64,000 bases of DNA from Sindora glabra (GCA_020226215.1 CM035226.1:59295455-59359454), one strand, 5' to 3'. Positions 49,369 through 63,302 are shown, numbered from the stretch's first letter. Program-made: numbers and translations. Notes: generated from the letters alone by a model not told the origin.

Positions 49369-50813
49369 TGCTGGAAATCGCGCATCATACATGCACAGCG
49401 GAATAAAACTTTTTGCACGATTTCCACCAAGGATTCATGCGAAATTAGAACGCCATAGATTAGGGATTAGGGTTTATACCTTTCGACAAAATTCTTCTGA
49501 CCGCTACACCAAGTCTGATCTGCTTCCAAATCACGAACCGGAATGGAAACCAGAAAATCAGATCACCAGTACAACGTTTATGTGGCTGCACCTCTGTGGT
49601 ATCCACACGAACCCGTGAATCACTGATGAATGTCCGCTACACACACCGGTTGGAATTGATCTCCTTAGACCTCGTAGTGCTAGCTACGCCTCTTCAGAGA
49701 TTTTGGTCAAGAAGAGTGGCTAGGGTTTTTCTATGCTTTTACTTGGGGTGCGTGAAGAATAATAGTCATCCTATTATTACCCAATAAGCCTGTTTAAATA
49801 GGTGCATAGAAAAACCTAACCTATTTGGGCCTTATTCCATGTATAATTATAGGCTTACTATTGGGTCTTATAATTATAACATTAATTCCCAAATATTAAG
49901 CCCAAACAATTTGGTCCATTAATTCCAAATTCACTAAGCTCTAAGTGTGCGACCCTACAGGCTCTCATTACGTTGGCAATGACCATTAATCATATTAATG
50001 ATCATAAACAAAGATCGGTGTCTAGCAACACATCATTGTTACCCAAGTAATGAGAAAGTCGGTGATTTGACTAAACCTTTACACGTGATCATCACTTATG
50101 TCCTTTTGTGCTATACATCTAGATTGAGCACGAGACATGGACCGTGTCATTCCCGTATAGCCCAATCTTAAGGTTTCTTGACTCCTAAGTAAGCTGACTG
50201 AAACAAATGTAATCGACATCTCATGTCAATTCATCTGAGCATGGCCATGCATTTTCTCAACTTTACTTAGTCAAGGGGCCCATAGATGTTACTCCTGTTA
50301 TATAGGAGGGACAAATCCCATCTTGATCACACAAACCCCTCCGCATGATATGTGACATATCCAATATCTACCCTTGTATTCACTTAACCATTAGTGACAT
50401 AGAATAGTATCAAAATATGAAACTCACATGTAGGGAACCTTTGTGATCTCAGGTCAAAGGACCATATTAATAATGATCACTAAGAACCACTTATGACACT
50501 CATATAACGATCCATGTAGTGTTCTTAATATGGGTCGGTCCAGTATACAAGTTCTCTAACTTGTACTCATGTGTAAACTTAATATCCCATATAAGTTTTC
50601 ACACATGCTAGTCTTAATATATCAAAGCAACCTGATCCACAATGATATATGACTAGGGGCATTTAAGAATACAATTATTCTAAGGTTATTATTATAATTA
50701 AATATATTACGCAGACAATATATATAAATATAATAATTGGAATTGCCATTAAAATAACATGATTCAAAATTACAATCACCAATATGATTGGTTTTAGGGC
50801 ATATACACTAACA
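49369..50813 (-). mobile_element. 1445-bp solo LTR, inserted in the gypsy element
   Basis: A perfect 5-bp target duplication GTTGA flanks it (49364-49368 and 50814-50818). On the minus strand it starts TGTTAGTGTATATGCCC and ends GATTTCCAGCA, giving canonical TG...CA ends. A TATA-like site (TATTTAAA on the minus strand, about 49793-49800) lies in the promoter part. GC content is higher than the surroundings. No primer site, pol motif or second LTR copy is present between the duplications, so it is a solo LTR left by LTR-LTR recombination. The terminal sequence resembles LTRs of plant copia elements, but the family is not proven. The plus-strand frames 49391-49618 and 49596-49787 inside it are chance. 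Confidence 0.9.
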
Positions 50814-51269
50814 GTTGATAATTAGTTCTTTCTTTAAATGTTTGAGAATTTAGTGACTTAGGTTATAATGAGCACTAAAAGTTAACAAGCCAATGAACCC
50901 AACAATAAAAAATCATCTATGGGTTTTCAGGCTAGCCAAAATGAAGGATAAGAAAATAATCAATGTATTCCTTTTAGGGTTGTAACTTTCATGCAACATG
51001 TTGTAAATTAAGTGATTAAAGCTTTTAATTTGAACTGAGAGCAAGATTAATGTAAGGGCTAAAATGATCAAAACTTAAACTAAAATAAAGATAGGAAGAA
51101 GGACCAAACCCTTCCTAAGGAAAATCTAAGAAACAAGTTATAAGTTATCTATAAATTCATCAAGTTAAAGTTACTTCATTATACGGGCATGGACCCAAAT
51201 ATGGATCCATGTTAGTTTTTTTTCTTAAATTGAGTGATATGGAAAGTTGCTAGGGTATCCTAATTCATT

Positions 51270-52080
51270 ATTAATAAACCTTGTAAGATATCAGTTAAAT
51301 GATGTGGCACATTATTGGTTATTATATGCCATCAAAAATAAATATTTAAGATTGGCACCTTTGACTTAGGCAACTTTTTGGCAAAGTTTCATTGATTGAT
51401 TTTTGCCTTCCAACATGTAGTAAACAAAGGTGAAAAAGTTTAAGAACCTGAAGCAACAAAGTTTATCTATTATTAAGTATGATGCTCACTTTACTTATTT
51501 ATTCTGTTGTATGAGTTATTTAATCCCTACTAAAAGTGCAAAAGTAGCAAAGTTCATTCAAAGGCTAAAAGAGCACTAATTTAAGCACATTAATGTCAAT
51601 GATACCACCACCTACTAATATGTCTTAGACTAAGCACTCTTATTAAAGTTTAAAATAAGAAGTAAGAAATGAAAAAAGAGGAAAAAGAAAATAACATAAA
51701 TAGGAAGTAAGAAATGAAAATGATTGGAGGGGCTTAATTTTATACATGGAATTAGGGGAATGCCCTTTCAAAATGCCTCCTAATAAGTCAAAGTCATAGA
51801 TCTTTCATAAGCTTAGCTCATTCAAAAGTATTTTCTAGTGGCCTATTAATGGTGAGAGACCAAAGAAGCTAACTTTTCATCATAACATTTCTTTAAGCTT
51901 TAAAAGAAGTATGTCATAAGGATGAACCAACTTCCAAAGGGAAACCCCCAAGGTTTGTTTAGTGTAATAATAAACATTAGAAACCATGAAATTGTATGCT
52001 TTAGATGTTATCAATTGAAATACATGATAAGAGAGTGCCTAAGAAAAGTTTCTAACTATGATGCAAATTATTCCACACCT
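51270..52080 (+). pseudogene. gypsy gag remnant with altered zinc knuckle
   Basis: Around 51430-51560 a readable piece (LKQQSLSIIKYDAHFTYL) matches the retrotransposon gag domain pattern. Near 52000 CFRCYQLKYMIREC corresponds to the CCHC zinc knuckle with the His position changed to Tyr. Gag would form the particle and bind element RNA. Frames are broken. Confidence 0.7.
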
Positions 52081-52229
52081 TAACAAAATGCACCAATAGC
52101 ACAATCTACCACCTCACTAAGAAATTAAGTTGCTTCTGGCTAAGGCAATGATGGAAGCAATTAAGGGAAAAATATAAGTAGGAACTAAGCCAGGTTGTTT
52201 ACCTTAACTCTTAAAGAGGCTCAAACATC

Positions 52230-54585
52230 CAATACTATAGTATGAGGTATTCTCCAAATAGAAAATTTGCAAGCTTAAGTGTTGTTTGATTCGAGTGCTA
52301 CACATTTCTTTATTTAAAAAGTTTACATTATTGTTAGCTAGACTTTGTAATAAGTTGTTAACTCATTTGGCAGTAGCGACCTCAGTTGATAAAACTTTAA
52401 TAGCTATGTTCATTCATAAATGCATGTTTTATGGCTATGTATAATTACTTAATGGCTATTGACTTAATTTTCTTAGATATGATGGATTATAATGTAATAC
52501 TATGAATAGATTAGTTATCCTTATACCATGTGTAAATAGATTATCTTAACAAAATAATGACCTTTTCTATAGAAAGATCCCCATATATTGTATTTTAAAG
52601 AGAAATATTTGCTAAAGCCATGAGATTGATCTCTATTATTAAGGATCAAAGGCTAATCAATGAATGATGTACTACTTATCTGGCTCTAATTAAATATTTA
52701 GATTAACTTGCCTTGGATATAAGTAGTATATTGGTGGTATGTAGATTTTTAAATGTCTTGGAAAAATTACTAGAATTACCACCCAATAGAAAGATTAAGT
52801 TCAACATTAATGTCATTTTAGGTACCTAACTAATTTCTATACCCTTTTATCAAATGGGCCCAACTAAGTTGAAAGAGCTTAAAGTGAAGTTACAAAAACT
52901 AGTTGATAAAGGGTTTATTCGACCTAATTCATCACCCTAGAGAGCTCTTATATTGTTCATTAAGAAAAAAAATGGATCACTTTGGTTATGTATAGACTAC
53001 TAACAATTAAACAAGGTAGCAATTAAGAATAAATATCCTTTACCATGTATTAACGACCTATTCAACTAGTTGTAAAGAATTAAATATTTCTCAAAGATAA
53101 ATTTATAGTCTAAATATTATCAATTGAAGATTCGAGAAATGGACATACTAAAAATAACTTTCGAATGTGATATGGTTATTATAAATTTCTAGTGATGTTT
53201 TTTGACTTAACTATTGCTCCAATAATATTCATGGATCTTACGAACAAAATTTTCTAGCAATTCTTAGAAAAATTCATCATCTATTCATAGATGACATATT
53301 GGTACATTTAAAGAATGAATAAGATTATGGTCAACATCTCAAAATAGTAACACAAACCCTGTCGAAGCATCAACTATACACAATATTTTCTAAATGTAAA
53401 TTTTGGATGACTAGCATGAAGTTTCAACGACATGTGGTGTTTGAAGATGGAGTGCAAATATACCTTCAAAAGATTAAAGCTATAAAGAATTGGTTAAAAC
53501 TACTTCTATTATCAAAATTTACAATTTCTTGGCCCTAACAAGATATTATTGAAGATTTGTAAAAAGCTTCTTAAGATGGTAGCCCCATTAATTAAACTGA
53601 CCAAAAAGAGAGTTGAGTTTATATAGTTAGACAATTGTGAGGGTAGTTTTTAGAAATAAAAAATATGTCTAACTTTAACTCTTGTATTAACTTTTCCATT
53701 AAGTGCTAAAAAGTATATGGTGTTATGATGCATCTAGAGTTAACTTTAGGTGTGTGCTAATGCAAAATGGAAAGATTATTGCTTATGCATCTCGACAACA
53801 AAAGAAACATGAGCTTAACTATCTAACACATAACTTAGAGATGATTGTAATAGTATTTGCTTTGAAAATATTGAGGCATTATTTGTATGGAGAAACATAT
53901 AAGATCCATACAAATTAAAAAAGTTTAAAGTATATTTTTTTATCAGAAAGATTTAAATTTAAGGCAATAAAGGTGGATGAAATTTTTTAAGGATTCTGAT
54001 TGTACGATTCACAATCACATCGGTAAGGTAAATTTGGTGGCAAATGCGTTAAGTAGGAAATCGTTAAGTGTTATAACTAACCTTTAAACTAGTAATCAAA
54101 AGGTAATATTTGCACAAGTAATTGTACAATTCATCTTAGTAGAAAGAATAACAACATCTTAGAAGAATGATCCTTAATACCCTACCCTAATTAAAGAAAT
54201 AATGATAAACATAAAGGGTGACTTAGCCATTAATGATAAGGAGCAATTGAATATCAATGGTGACTTTAGGTTTTATCCAATGAAAGAAATGAATTATTAC
54301 ATTAAGCTCATTACTCATCATATATTATGCACCTAAGAGTAGCCAAAATGTATCCTGTCTTGCAAAAACATTTTAGTGGAAAAGGATAATGAGATATGTA
54401 TTTAACTTTGTGACCAAGTCCCTTATTGTCAACAAGTGAAAGTAAAGCACCAACTGCTTATAGGTTTATACTAACTACTACAAATTCTAGAAAGGAAATG
54501 GGAATGCATGATCATAAGCTTTCTGATAGGGCCACTTAAGTCCCTCAAGGGACATAATTCCATATAGATTATACTAGATCGATGA
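52230..54585 (+). pseudogene. gypsy pol remnant, N-terminal part: protease, RT, RNase H, start of integrase
   Basis: In order: a protease active-site motif (LFDSGATHFF, about 52290); reverse transcriptase from about 52855 (LVDKGFIRPNSSP, LCIDY, NKYPLP), with the catalytic-dyad region near 53280 degraded; RNase H at 53700-54060 ([53 protein letters not shown]); the integrase zinc finger and core start at about 54340-54580 (PYCQQVKVKHQ, ERKWE, SLKGHNSI). Multiple stops and frame changes occur. Only the RNase H segment stays open for about 70 codons (53703-53918). Confidence 0.82.
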
Positions 54586-56100
54586 CATACATATATTTTA
54601 TACTTATTTTCCTTTATGTGTAGGTCTCTTAAGGGGTGATTGTGCTCATTTTAATAGGTTTAAGGTTATTTTGAAATAAATAATAAGTTTTAAGTTAAAT
54701 AAAAAATAATGACCAATCATAAAAATTTGATATTATTTTAAGTTTTTTGCTATAATTTGAGCTCTGAACCTTCATTCAGGATGATATTTATTTGGATGAA
54801 AATTTAACAAAATACGTCACATTTTGTGGAAGAGCTAGTTCGAATGTTTAAAAGGTCAAATTTGGCCATAAAGATGATTTAGTGGTAATGTCATATAATG
54901 GACTTGACCTTTCCTTATTGTTTAGCCCATAATTTGAATTCTAGAGACTAAATTACAAAATTTTGGTTCCTTAAGTTAACTAAGTCCCAAAGTAACATGT
55001 TTCTAAGCTTTTGGAGCCAAAGTGACATTATTTTGAAGGAGGAAATACACTCCAAACTAGAATGACATGAATTAAACAATTTTGAACCTATTTTGGTGTT
55101 TAAGTCATAACCTAGGCTATAAGTCTCTAAATTGTGAAAAGTGTAATCCATTAATTAGTTAAAAGATATAACCAAGCTGACCAAAATCAAGAGGTACATA
55201 CATAGCAAAAATATAGCTAACCAAAGGTAATTTAGTAATCAGCAAAACAAAAATTTTTTTATCTTGGGGTTTTGAGCTTTCAAGGCATGAATGGCTAAAA
55301 TCTTTTTTTCTAGTTTAAGGGATTTAACATACTATTTCTAATTGATTTTAAGACCTTGTTCTTCATCTTTTATGTTTAATTAATTATCTTCATTCATCTA
55401 TCTCTTTTATTGATGATTATATAGATAATTTTCTATAAAGAATCCATTAGTTAATAGTCTAGGTAATTATTCTTGAAGTGGTTCATTGGGTTATTTTTAT
55501 AGTTATGAATTAATTCAATTAGATGTTGTATTAACAATGAATTAGAGGGTAAGCTCTGTGATTTGTGCAGTTGTGGGGTTATTTAGTCTATCTTAAGAGA
55601 AGTTATCTTATCAATACCCTATTTTAATTTCAATGGGGTTTGATTAAATCTTAATAAGGATTGAGTTTAATAAATTAGTTTCAATTTGTTAATTGTAATC
55701 ACATTAAAAAAGGGAATTTAGGAATAATTGCAAGTTTTTAGGTTATTTTCATTAACTAAATATTTAAATAAGCAATGCCTTTTTTTATGATCAATAATAA
55801 ATTAGTAGATTGGTATACAGTCTTTTAAACTAGACTTCATCTTGCTACAAGTAAACTCTACTTTTATTTTCTATTTGCAATTTATAATATTATTATTTCT
55901 TGCTCTTTAATTCTATTTTCTTGCATTGAAAAATTCTCCCTTGTTTTATAACCAAATTGGAAGTAAACTAAAGACTAATCTTTACGAGATCAACTTAATT
56001 CACCCTTAACTACAGTTTTATGATTTTAGTTTAATTTTATGTGTTATGGCAGATATCAATTGATTAACCAAAATAGCTTATTTTCTACTAATTAAAAGCA
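54586..56100. mobile_element. foreign insertion of about 1.5 kb inside the gypsy integrase
   Basis: Integrase similarity stops near 54585 and resumes near 56100, so the intervening DNA is an insertion, or insertion plus rearrangement. It has no coding motif. Its right part ('acgagatcaacttaattcac' near 55985) looks like the untranslated leader of Athila/Tat-type gypsy elements. Exact ends and target duplication were not found. Confidence 0.5.
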
Positions 56101-56930
56101 CTTTTTTAATGGCCTAATATGCTTAAGTATATTTGGACAAAATGGTTCCAACATAAGGTATCCCAATCGCTATCATTTCAAATAAAAGCACCTAGTTTAT
56201 TGGTCACTTTAGGCAATCCTAATAAGCATTAAGAACCTTATTACATTTTAGCATAATTTTCACCTACAAATGGATGGACAGTTTAGGCAGACCATTCAAG
56301 TGTCAAAGGATATGATTAAAGCTTATACCCTCAACTTTAAGGGTAATTAGGAGAAATAGTTACCCTTAGTGAAATTTGCATATAAAGATAATTATTAAGT
56401 GAGCATCAAAATGATCTCATTTAAGACACTACATAGTTAAAGGTGTGGATCCCCAATAGGCTAGTTCAAATTAGGTAAGGCAATACTCTTGGGGCTTAAC
56501 TTAGTATTGGATGATTCATAACTTATTCAAGACCAGTTAAAAGTAATTGATAATCAACAAAAGTCATATATAGACAAAAGGAAAAGAGATTTGGAATTTC
56601 AAGATGGTGACAATGTGTTCCTTAAAGTATCACTAATGAAAGGAGTCATATGATTTGGAAAGAAAGGAAAACTTACACCTTATTATATTAGACTTTTTCT
56701 AATCATTAGGCATGTTGGAGTTATAGCTTATCATTTGGAAATACTAGACAATTTGTGCTCCATTCACTCTATGATTCATGTATCCATGCTTTGAAAATAC
56801 GTGCCCATTATTAATCATATTCTTAAGAAAAAAATTCTTCCAAGTGGATTCAAAACTATCTTATGAAAAGCAACCAATAGCAATTCTTGATCACCAAGTC
56901 CAAAAGCTACAATTTAAGGATATTCTATTT
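56100..56930 (+). pseudogene. gypsy pol remnant, C-terminal part: integrase end and chromodomain-like tail
   Basis: Integrase resumes with IPIAIISN, then the QMDGQFRQTIQ motif (family: QTDGQSERTIQ; the Glu position appears changed), FAYKDNY, KSYIDKRKRDLEFQDGDNVF, KGKLTPYYI and IHVSML. It is followed by QPIAILDHQVQKLQF just before the 3' LTR. The latter resembles the C-terminal module of chromoviruses that helps target chromatin. Stops interrupt it. Confidence 0.8.
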
Positions 56931-58465
56931 ATCACACCCCATAATATTAGGAATTAGTAAATTAGTAACTAGATTTTATTTAAGAATTTTAAGTAAAAAT
57001 TAAGTTAAACAATAATACAATTGCATTAAAAAAATTATATAGACCATTTATTAAAATTATACTATGTCTTATATTATGGAATAAATAGTTTAGGAAAGCT
57101 AAGGGATTTTATTATATGGAATTCCTATTTTACCCCTGGAGATGCCTTTATACCATAACTCTATATTCCCTTCTTCATTTACTATCACATGACCAACCCT
57201 TCCATCCTTTATTTTTCTCAAGTCTTCATCTTTATCCCTAACAATTAACACACTAAGGTAAGATATTCTAACTTTTTTCCCATCTTAATGAGTTTCATTA
57301 CTAAAACTTTTTCAACCCCATAAGTAAATTGCTATTGGTTTAGTGTAAGAAGAAAGGGAGAATTGGAAATTTATGGGATTGTGCCTTAACTTGATGATTC
57401 CATATTTTTATTATATAGCAACTGAACTCAACACTAAATCTACCTCAACATCTTCTCCTCCAATTAGTGAGTAGTATTTTCCTTGAACAATTGCTTGTTT
57501 TCTTGAAATTTCTCTTATATTAACTATAACAAGGTCTTTAAAAAATATTGGCTTGATTTGTTATTTGTAACTTAAAAATGGCAAATATTATGATAGATTT
57601 GAGTAGTTTTATATGATTCCTATGAGCTTTGATAATTCATTTAAGTGATTTAATGTTTTGGAGAAGATTTATTTTGAAAGAATGCAAATGAATAATTTTT
57701 TTATGAAAATTTATAGAATTTTATAAGTGAATTGATTCACTAATTAATTCATTGGGCCTAAAATTTGTTTCTAGAAGGATCAAATCAATTAATAATCAAC
57801 TAACCTAAAATTCATGAAGAGAATTGATTCCCGAACTATTAAGCAACCTTAAAGAGCTTTCTAGATGGGAGGAATTGATTCCCAAATCAATTCACCGTGT
57901 ATTCCTCTAAATTTTTACATGTTTTAAGGATTTTAATGACATTGTACAATATATATATATATATGTTGTATGATGGTAGATAATATTATTGATTGATTAA
58001 ATAATGGTGAATGAGTTTAGTAGCTTGCTTTGGACAAAAATGTTATGCTTGCTTGTGTGTATGCCATAATTGAGTAATGCTTATAAAGAAGAGAATCTTG
58101 TAAATGATTTCCACCATATCTAGGTGTTTGAAGGGATAAAGTAGATCCTATAGAGATAAGGTTCGATTTGTGAATGGATAAGAATGATTGAAAGTCATAA
58201 GGAGAATTAATTATTTGAATAACTCTCTACGTGCTATCTTCGGTACAATTTAGATGAACTTTCCATGGCAAGTTGATTATAAGTTCAGTATATGATCCAT
58301 GCCTTGTTATATTGCCTTGTGCATAATTCATTTATTCTTACACCAGTAAGTCCACAAGGGAGGCTTTTCATTTTAATATAGAATATATGTTATTGTCTAA
58401 CTAGTATTTATGCATTTAATTATTCAAGTAAAATATTAACTCACTAAGCTATTGCCTCCTTTAGC
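56930..58465 (+). repeat. gypsy 3' LTR, right-truncated
   Basis: Starts TATCACACCCC (family TGTCACACCCC) right after pol. It contains a leader-like C/T-rich block (57110-57240) and spaced palindromes ('ggaattgattcccaaatcaa' near 57871). Similarity to the 5' LTR ends after 'ctcactaagctattg' near 58455, where unrelated sequence takes over before the foldback element. Confidence 0.75.
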
Positions 58466-58550
58466 ACTACAACTTTCTAGCAACTATCCCTACATCTTTC
58501 ATAAACCTCTATGAGGGTTCTAAATAACCTTCATAGGCACTGACATCATA

Positions 58551-58846
58551 ATGATCTAAATCCACACTTTATGTAAAAATCCTATTAAGTTGAACTTAAA
58601 TTCAAATTGTTGTCAATTAGTAATGTTTTCCTATTGTTAGTTGTCTTAAATCTTAAACCTTTAGCCAATACAAACATTAATAACTAAGTAATAACTATTT
58701 GACAAAGAATCCTAATCCTAATTTAATGCAAAGAACTAACTTAAATATAGAGAAAACTAACAATAGGAAAACATTACTAATTAACAACAATTTGAATTTA
58801 AGTTCAACTTAACAAGATTTATACATAAAGTGTGGATTTAGATCAT
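58551..58846. mobile_element. 296-bp foldback element with 92-bp near-perfect arms
   Basis: Arms 58551-58642 and 58755-58846 are reverse complements with about four mismatches over 92 bp. They begin 'atgatctaaatccacacttt' and end 'ttcctattgttagtt'. The spacer is 112 bp with no coding capacity. The flanks 'atcataat' and 'atcttatt' agree at six of eight positions if the ends are set at GATCTAAAT, which would fit a decayed 8-bp hAT-type duplication, but this is uncertain. Confidence 0.85.
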
Positions 58847-61800
58847 CTTATTTTCTTTCTGTCATTTTCCTACCATTTTTTAAAAGATAAAAATATAATT
58901 TTTACTTTAGAATTCATAGCATTTTCTTTGGACCCACAAATTTAAATAAAAAAATCCATATATATCTTTCTCTAAAATTCACTCAATCATTTTGTTAAGA
59001 AAGGATAGAATCCCAATTCAATATAAGTTACCTATTTTTTATGAACTAAGAAATCAAAGTTATCCTTTTTTTTCTTTTACTATTGTAAATTATAGCCAAA
59101 TTAATTTTGTTCAATCTATACTTGTGTAATTATAGGAAGACTAAAAAGTTATTTTATACATATACTATCTCTTATAATGTTTCTTATGTTTATATACATG
59201 ATATAATTTAATTTGAATAAAATTTGTCATTGCACATGAACTGGAAAATAAAATATATGTTATATACATGCTATATTAAGTTGATTTAGAGTAGTGAAGT
59301 CAAATATCTCCTTGTTTAATTTCCCATAATATCCAATAAAATGCTCTTTAATTAATTATGAGACTTTTAAGCCATATACATAAAAGTTTATGCTTCTTTT
59401 GCTATGGCTTTAGGTATTAAATATCCAAATGCTTTGTTATGATGCAATTTTGACCATCTTGACTAATATAAAAATATCAACTAGACGCTTTTACAAGCTT
59501 TTCTAAACTAAATTAATTTCTTTGATCAACTATTTAGAAAAACTTATGTGACATAGAAACACAAAATTAAAAAATTTACTAAAGTTTTTCCCCTAAAAGT
59601 TAGTCAAGCACAATTAACAAGGTACAATCTTTTAAATATGAAAATATTGAAACTTTTTTTTTTTTTTTTTGAACAAGATTCTAAATTCAAAAATATGGTG
59701 ATTTGTTTTGGAGCTAAGACCCCAAATTATAATAGAATAAATTTACCTTCCTGATTAAGAAATAGTTGAAACATAATACTAATAAAGTGATTTTAGAAAA
59801 ATATATTTTTAAATTAGAAAATAATTATCTTACTTCCAATAGTTTGCAATAGAATTATTTAAAACAAACAAAAGGAATAAACAATTTAATAAAAACTTTT
59901 CAAGAAACTAAAAAGGCACCGTTGAAGAATTTTTTTGATTCTTTAGAAGAATTAAGTCTAAGCTAAGAACTAATACAAAAGAACAAGACTAGTAATAAAA
60001 CTTAATAGATTAAATAATCTCGTTCTAATTTAAAATATTTTAAAGATAACATCAAAATTAAAAATGGGATTTCTTTCCTTGAACTCTTAGCAGAAATATT
60101 TTCTAAGATAAATCACATGTTTTTGGAAAATTAGTTACCTTTGTTATTGAATAAAACCATAATCATTTTCCTTTCCTTTGAAAAGTTGTGAAAATCTTTA
60201 TTTGTATTATTTCTAAATAATCCCTCAAAAATAGGATTCTCCAGATAAGCAGACAAAATACGCAATAATATATATCATATTTACATTATTATAAGTAAAT
60301 ATACATATATTTTTACAAAAGTCATTGGGTCTTACCATACCTAATTATCAACCTATTTCCATTAATGCTATAAAGTTAGTTAGATTCATACAAATTTTAA
60401 CAAAATTAAAAGTGGATAACAATTATTAACTAGACTAGCTATAAATTAAAACATAAAAAAAAATCCATATCAAGCTTGTTATTGTCATCAAAGAATAGAA
60501 TATAATTAAAGGGACTTAGTGGAACATATAATGGAGTTTATACTATAACCAATATAAGCAAAAAGACTGTAGCTAGCAAATTATGAGCCAAAATAACTAA
60601 GTAGAAGGGTGTGCCATCATAAGGTACATCAATAACTCCCTTAACAAAGATAGGCTGATCAAGGTATGGATCTAATGAAGCTTACTAGTAGCTTGCCTCT
60701 ATAAAATGCTACTTTAAATAAATTTGTATTAGGTCTAGCTCTTGGGGTTGGATTTGCAAGACCTTTATCCGAGCTTACAAGAAGACAATGTCATCCTCAT
60801 AAATCAGCAAGGCAAAGTGGAACTTCTTCCTATATATGTCATATGATGTGTGATACATGTTGCATCACATATTAGCAACTCAATTAGGTGCCATTTGGGA
60901 CAGTATCCAAAAGATATATCTATAAGTAGAGTAAGTAATTTAATCACTCAATGAAATAGCTACCACACAAATATTCTAATTAGTTTTAATCTAAAAAATA
61001 TCTATACATAAGACATATATCTAAACACTTTTCATTTAAAGTATATAAACTAATTTTTCAGAATATAATATTTGAAATGTCTATTAAATGATATAGAGGC
61101 ATAAAGGTTCCTTTTTGTAACTTCAAGCTAACCTTTCCCCTTGAATATCCTAACCTTGTCCATTCAAAGCCAACCTTACCCCACACATCTTCTATATGAC
61201 TCGAAATTTAAGGTATCTAGCCAATTGTAAAACTTTTCATAAATTTTCAAAATTACATAATCATGTCATACATCACATATGACATTCAAACCAATGGCAT
61301 TCAAGCCAATGATATCATACATAATATAAAGCCTATATTCGATATATAGCCACAAGTTCATATATGGCATAAAGCTAAATTTTGCAAGGCTCTTGCTAGC
61401 CTATTTCATATAGATTAAGGTCAGAATGTTAACCATAATCATAACAAAAAAAATCATAAAACTAATCCAACATAAGAAATTTATAATTACCTCATCACAA
61501 TTTTAATGACCTCAAGCAATATTGGAGCTTTCATTTCATATGCTAGATTATTGTTTCACTCTTTCAAAAGCTCAATGACTACTAGTCATTCTCATAAGCT
61601 TTAATCACAAGTATTCTTTTCACATAAATATATTAGTGCATATATAAGTCATAAAATAATTTAAACAAACTTTCATGCACTAATGTTTCAAGTATGATCA
61701 TGGTTTTACTACGAAACTCTTAGGGTAGTACCTATTTTTTTCATAGTATTTTCATTAATCATTAAGTGCACATTTAAGCCATCATCATTGCATGTTATTC

Positions 61801-63302
61801 ACATCAATATTAGTGTGAAATCATCATGTGCCTTATGGTTTTTCTAGCAAAACCGTGTAAAGCATAACTTAGTTTCCTTAAGTTTCACAACTTCTAATTC
61901 CAAGCAATTTTAAATTTATACTTTGTGTATTGTTTTAATAAGTAAGAACATACTATTTATCCTTACTTATTCAAGTGTTTTTAGCTACTACCTAGCAATA
62001 ATAAAACTATCTAATTCCACTAAATATTAATATCTGAATCTAAGAAAATAGTCACAAACCTATATTGGGTTCTAATAATCACCTTTATATTTATAAATTC
62101 TACTAAAAATAGCAAACTTTATTAAAATTTAACTAAAACTTCTAGAACTAAAATTTAGAAATTTAATAATATATTTAATCTCTTTCCAAGCACCTAAAAT
62201 AGATTATACGAAGATTCTTTATATTTGATTATCAAAATATGTTAGAAAAACACTTTTAACTTGACAAAATCCATTTTAAACATCAAACTTAAATAGAATT
62301 TTGTGAAAATTTACATAATTAATAATAAACTATAAAATATCATTTTTGTATAATTGGTTGATTTGCAATTAAAACCCATATAATGCTTGGCATTTCATTT
62401 TTTTTTAAATAGACTTGTGTTTGGTGTCTTAATGTCAATTGCATGGAAATATATGCATGTATTTGAAGTAAGCTATAAGATACTTAATTAAATGGCCCTA
62501 TTGCATTTTATTAAACAAAAAAAGGCAAAGTCAGGTTTTATCACTTAACAAATATTATACACTTTAGTTATCAATTTCACAAAACTAAAAACCTAAACCT
62601 AAGACTATAGTCTTCTTTATTTTATAGCAATTTTCTCATCATTCAAGGATCAAAAGGTAAGATATTGACTCTTTCTCTTTTATGCTTTGGTTCTTAGAAT
62701 TGTCTTTGACTTTTCTTTTAACTTTATACTATGGATGCAATTACACTTTTTCAATTAATTAATTAAAAAAATTCTATTACTTTTCACTTTTTTAATGAAA
62801 CATGACCAACTTTTTTAACTTAGTTCTTATCATCATATCTCACACCTCACAAGATTTATTCCCTTTACACAAAAGTAATTATATGTTTTCCTATCTTTTG
62901 CTTTACTTTTGAATTTTTGTGTAATTACATCAAATTCCACAATACTTGAACATATTTATATCTAATTCATGTATCTTTATCTAAAGCTTACTTTGGTAGT
63001 TGTGTCTTATATGTTAGCTTTAAGATATAATACATAATTTAATTTTATATTAATAGGTGAGTTTTATGCATGTTTATATGTATTATATGGCTTTTTGCTT
63101 ATTTGAAACTTATAAAATAGTGTTCAAGTTTGAATAAATTTTTACATGAAAATTTTTTATTATTCATATAGAATACAATAATTTTCTTAGTTTTAAAAAT
63201 ATCAAATGCATAGACAATTTTAATATAAAATAATATTATGTATTTTTCATTTATTTTAGATCCTTAATATGATTTCTTTTATATTATTATATTGGAACAA
63301 AA
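58847..63302. other. AT-rich stretch without a gene
   Basis: No protein motif was recognised on either strand. Around 61260-61375 short repeats of 'attcaa.ccaatg' and 'catatatggcataaag' suggest LTR material. The rest is featureless, with long A and T runs (for example 59654-59671). Confidence 0.4.

Larger units (their letters stand above)
47985..58465 (+). mobile_element. Ty3/gypsy (chromovirus-like) retrotransposon, decayed and nested
   Basis: Two diverged LTR copies in the same orientation (47985-49147, left-truncated; 56930-58465, right-truncated) enclose gag and pol remnants in gypsy order: gag, protease, reverse transcriptase, RNase H, integrase. The integrase tail is followed by a motif (ILDHQVQKL) typical of plant chromoviruses of the Tekay/Del type, just before the 3' LTR. 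The interior is broken by a solo LTR at 49369-50813 and by about 1.5 kb of foreign sequence inside integrase. Stops and frameshifts are pervasive, so the element is long dead. Target duplications cannot be read because both outer ends are missing or displaced. Confidence 0.85.

Noticed and set aside
49391..49787. Two plus-strand frames of 75 and 63 codons
   Set aside because: Both lie inside the solo LTR, antisense to its promoter, with no domain.
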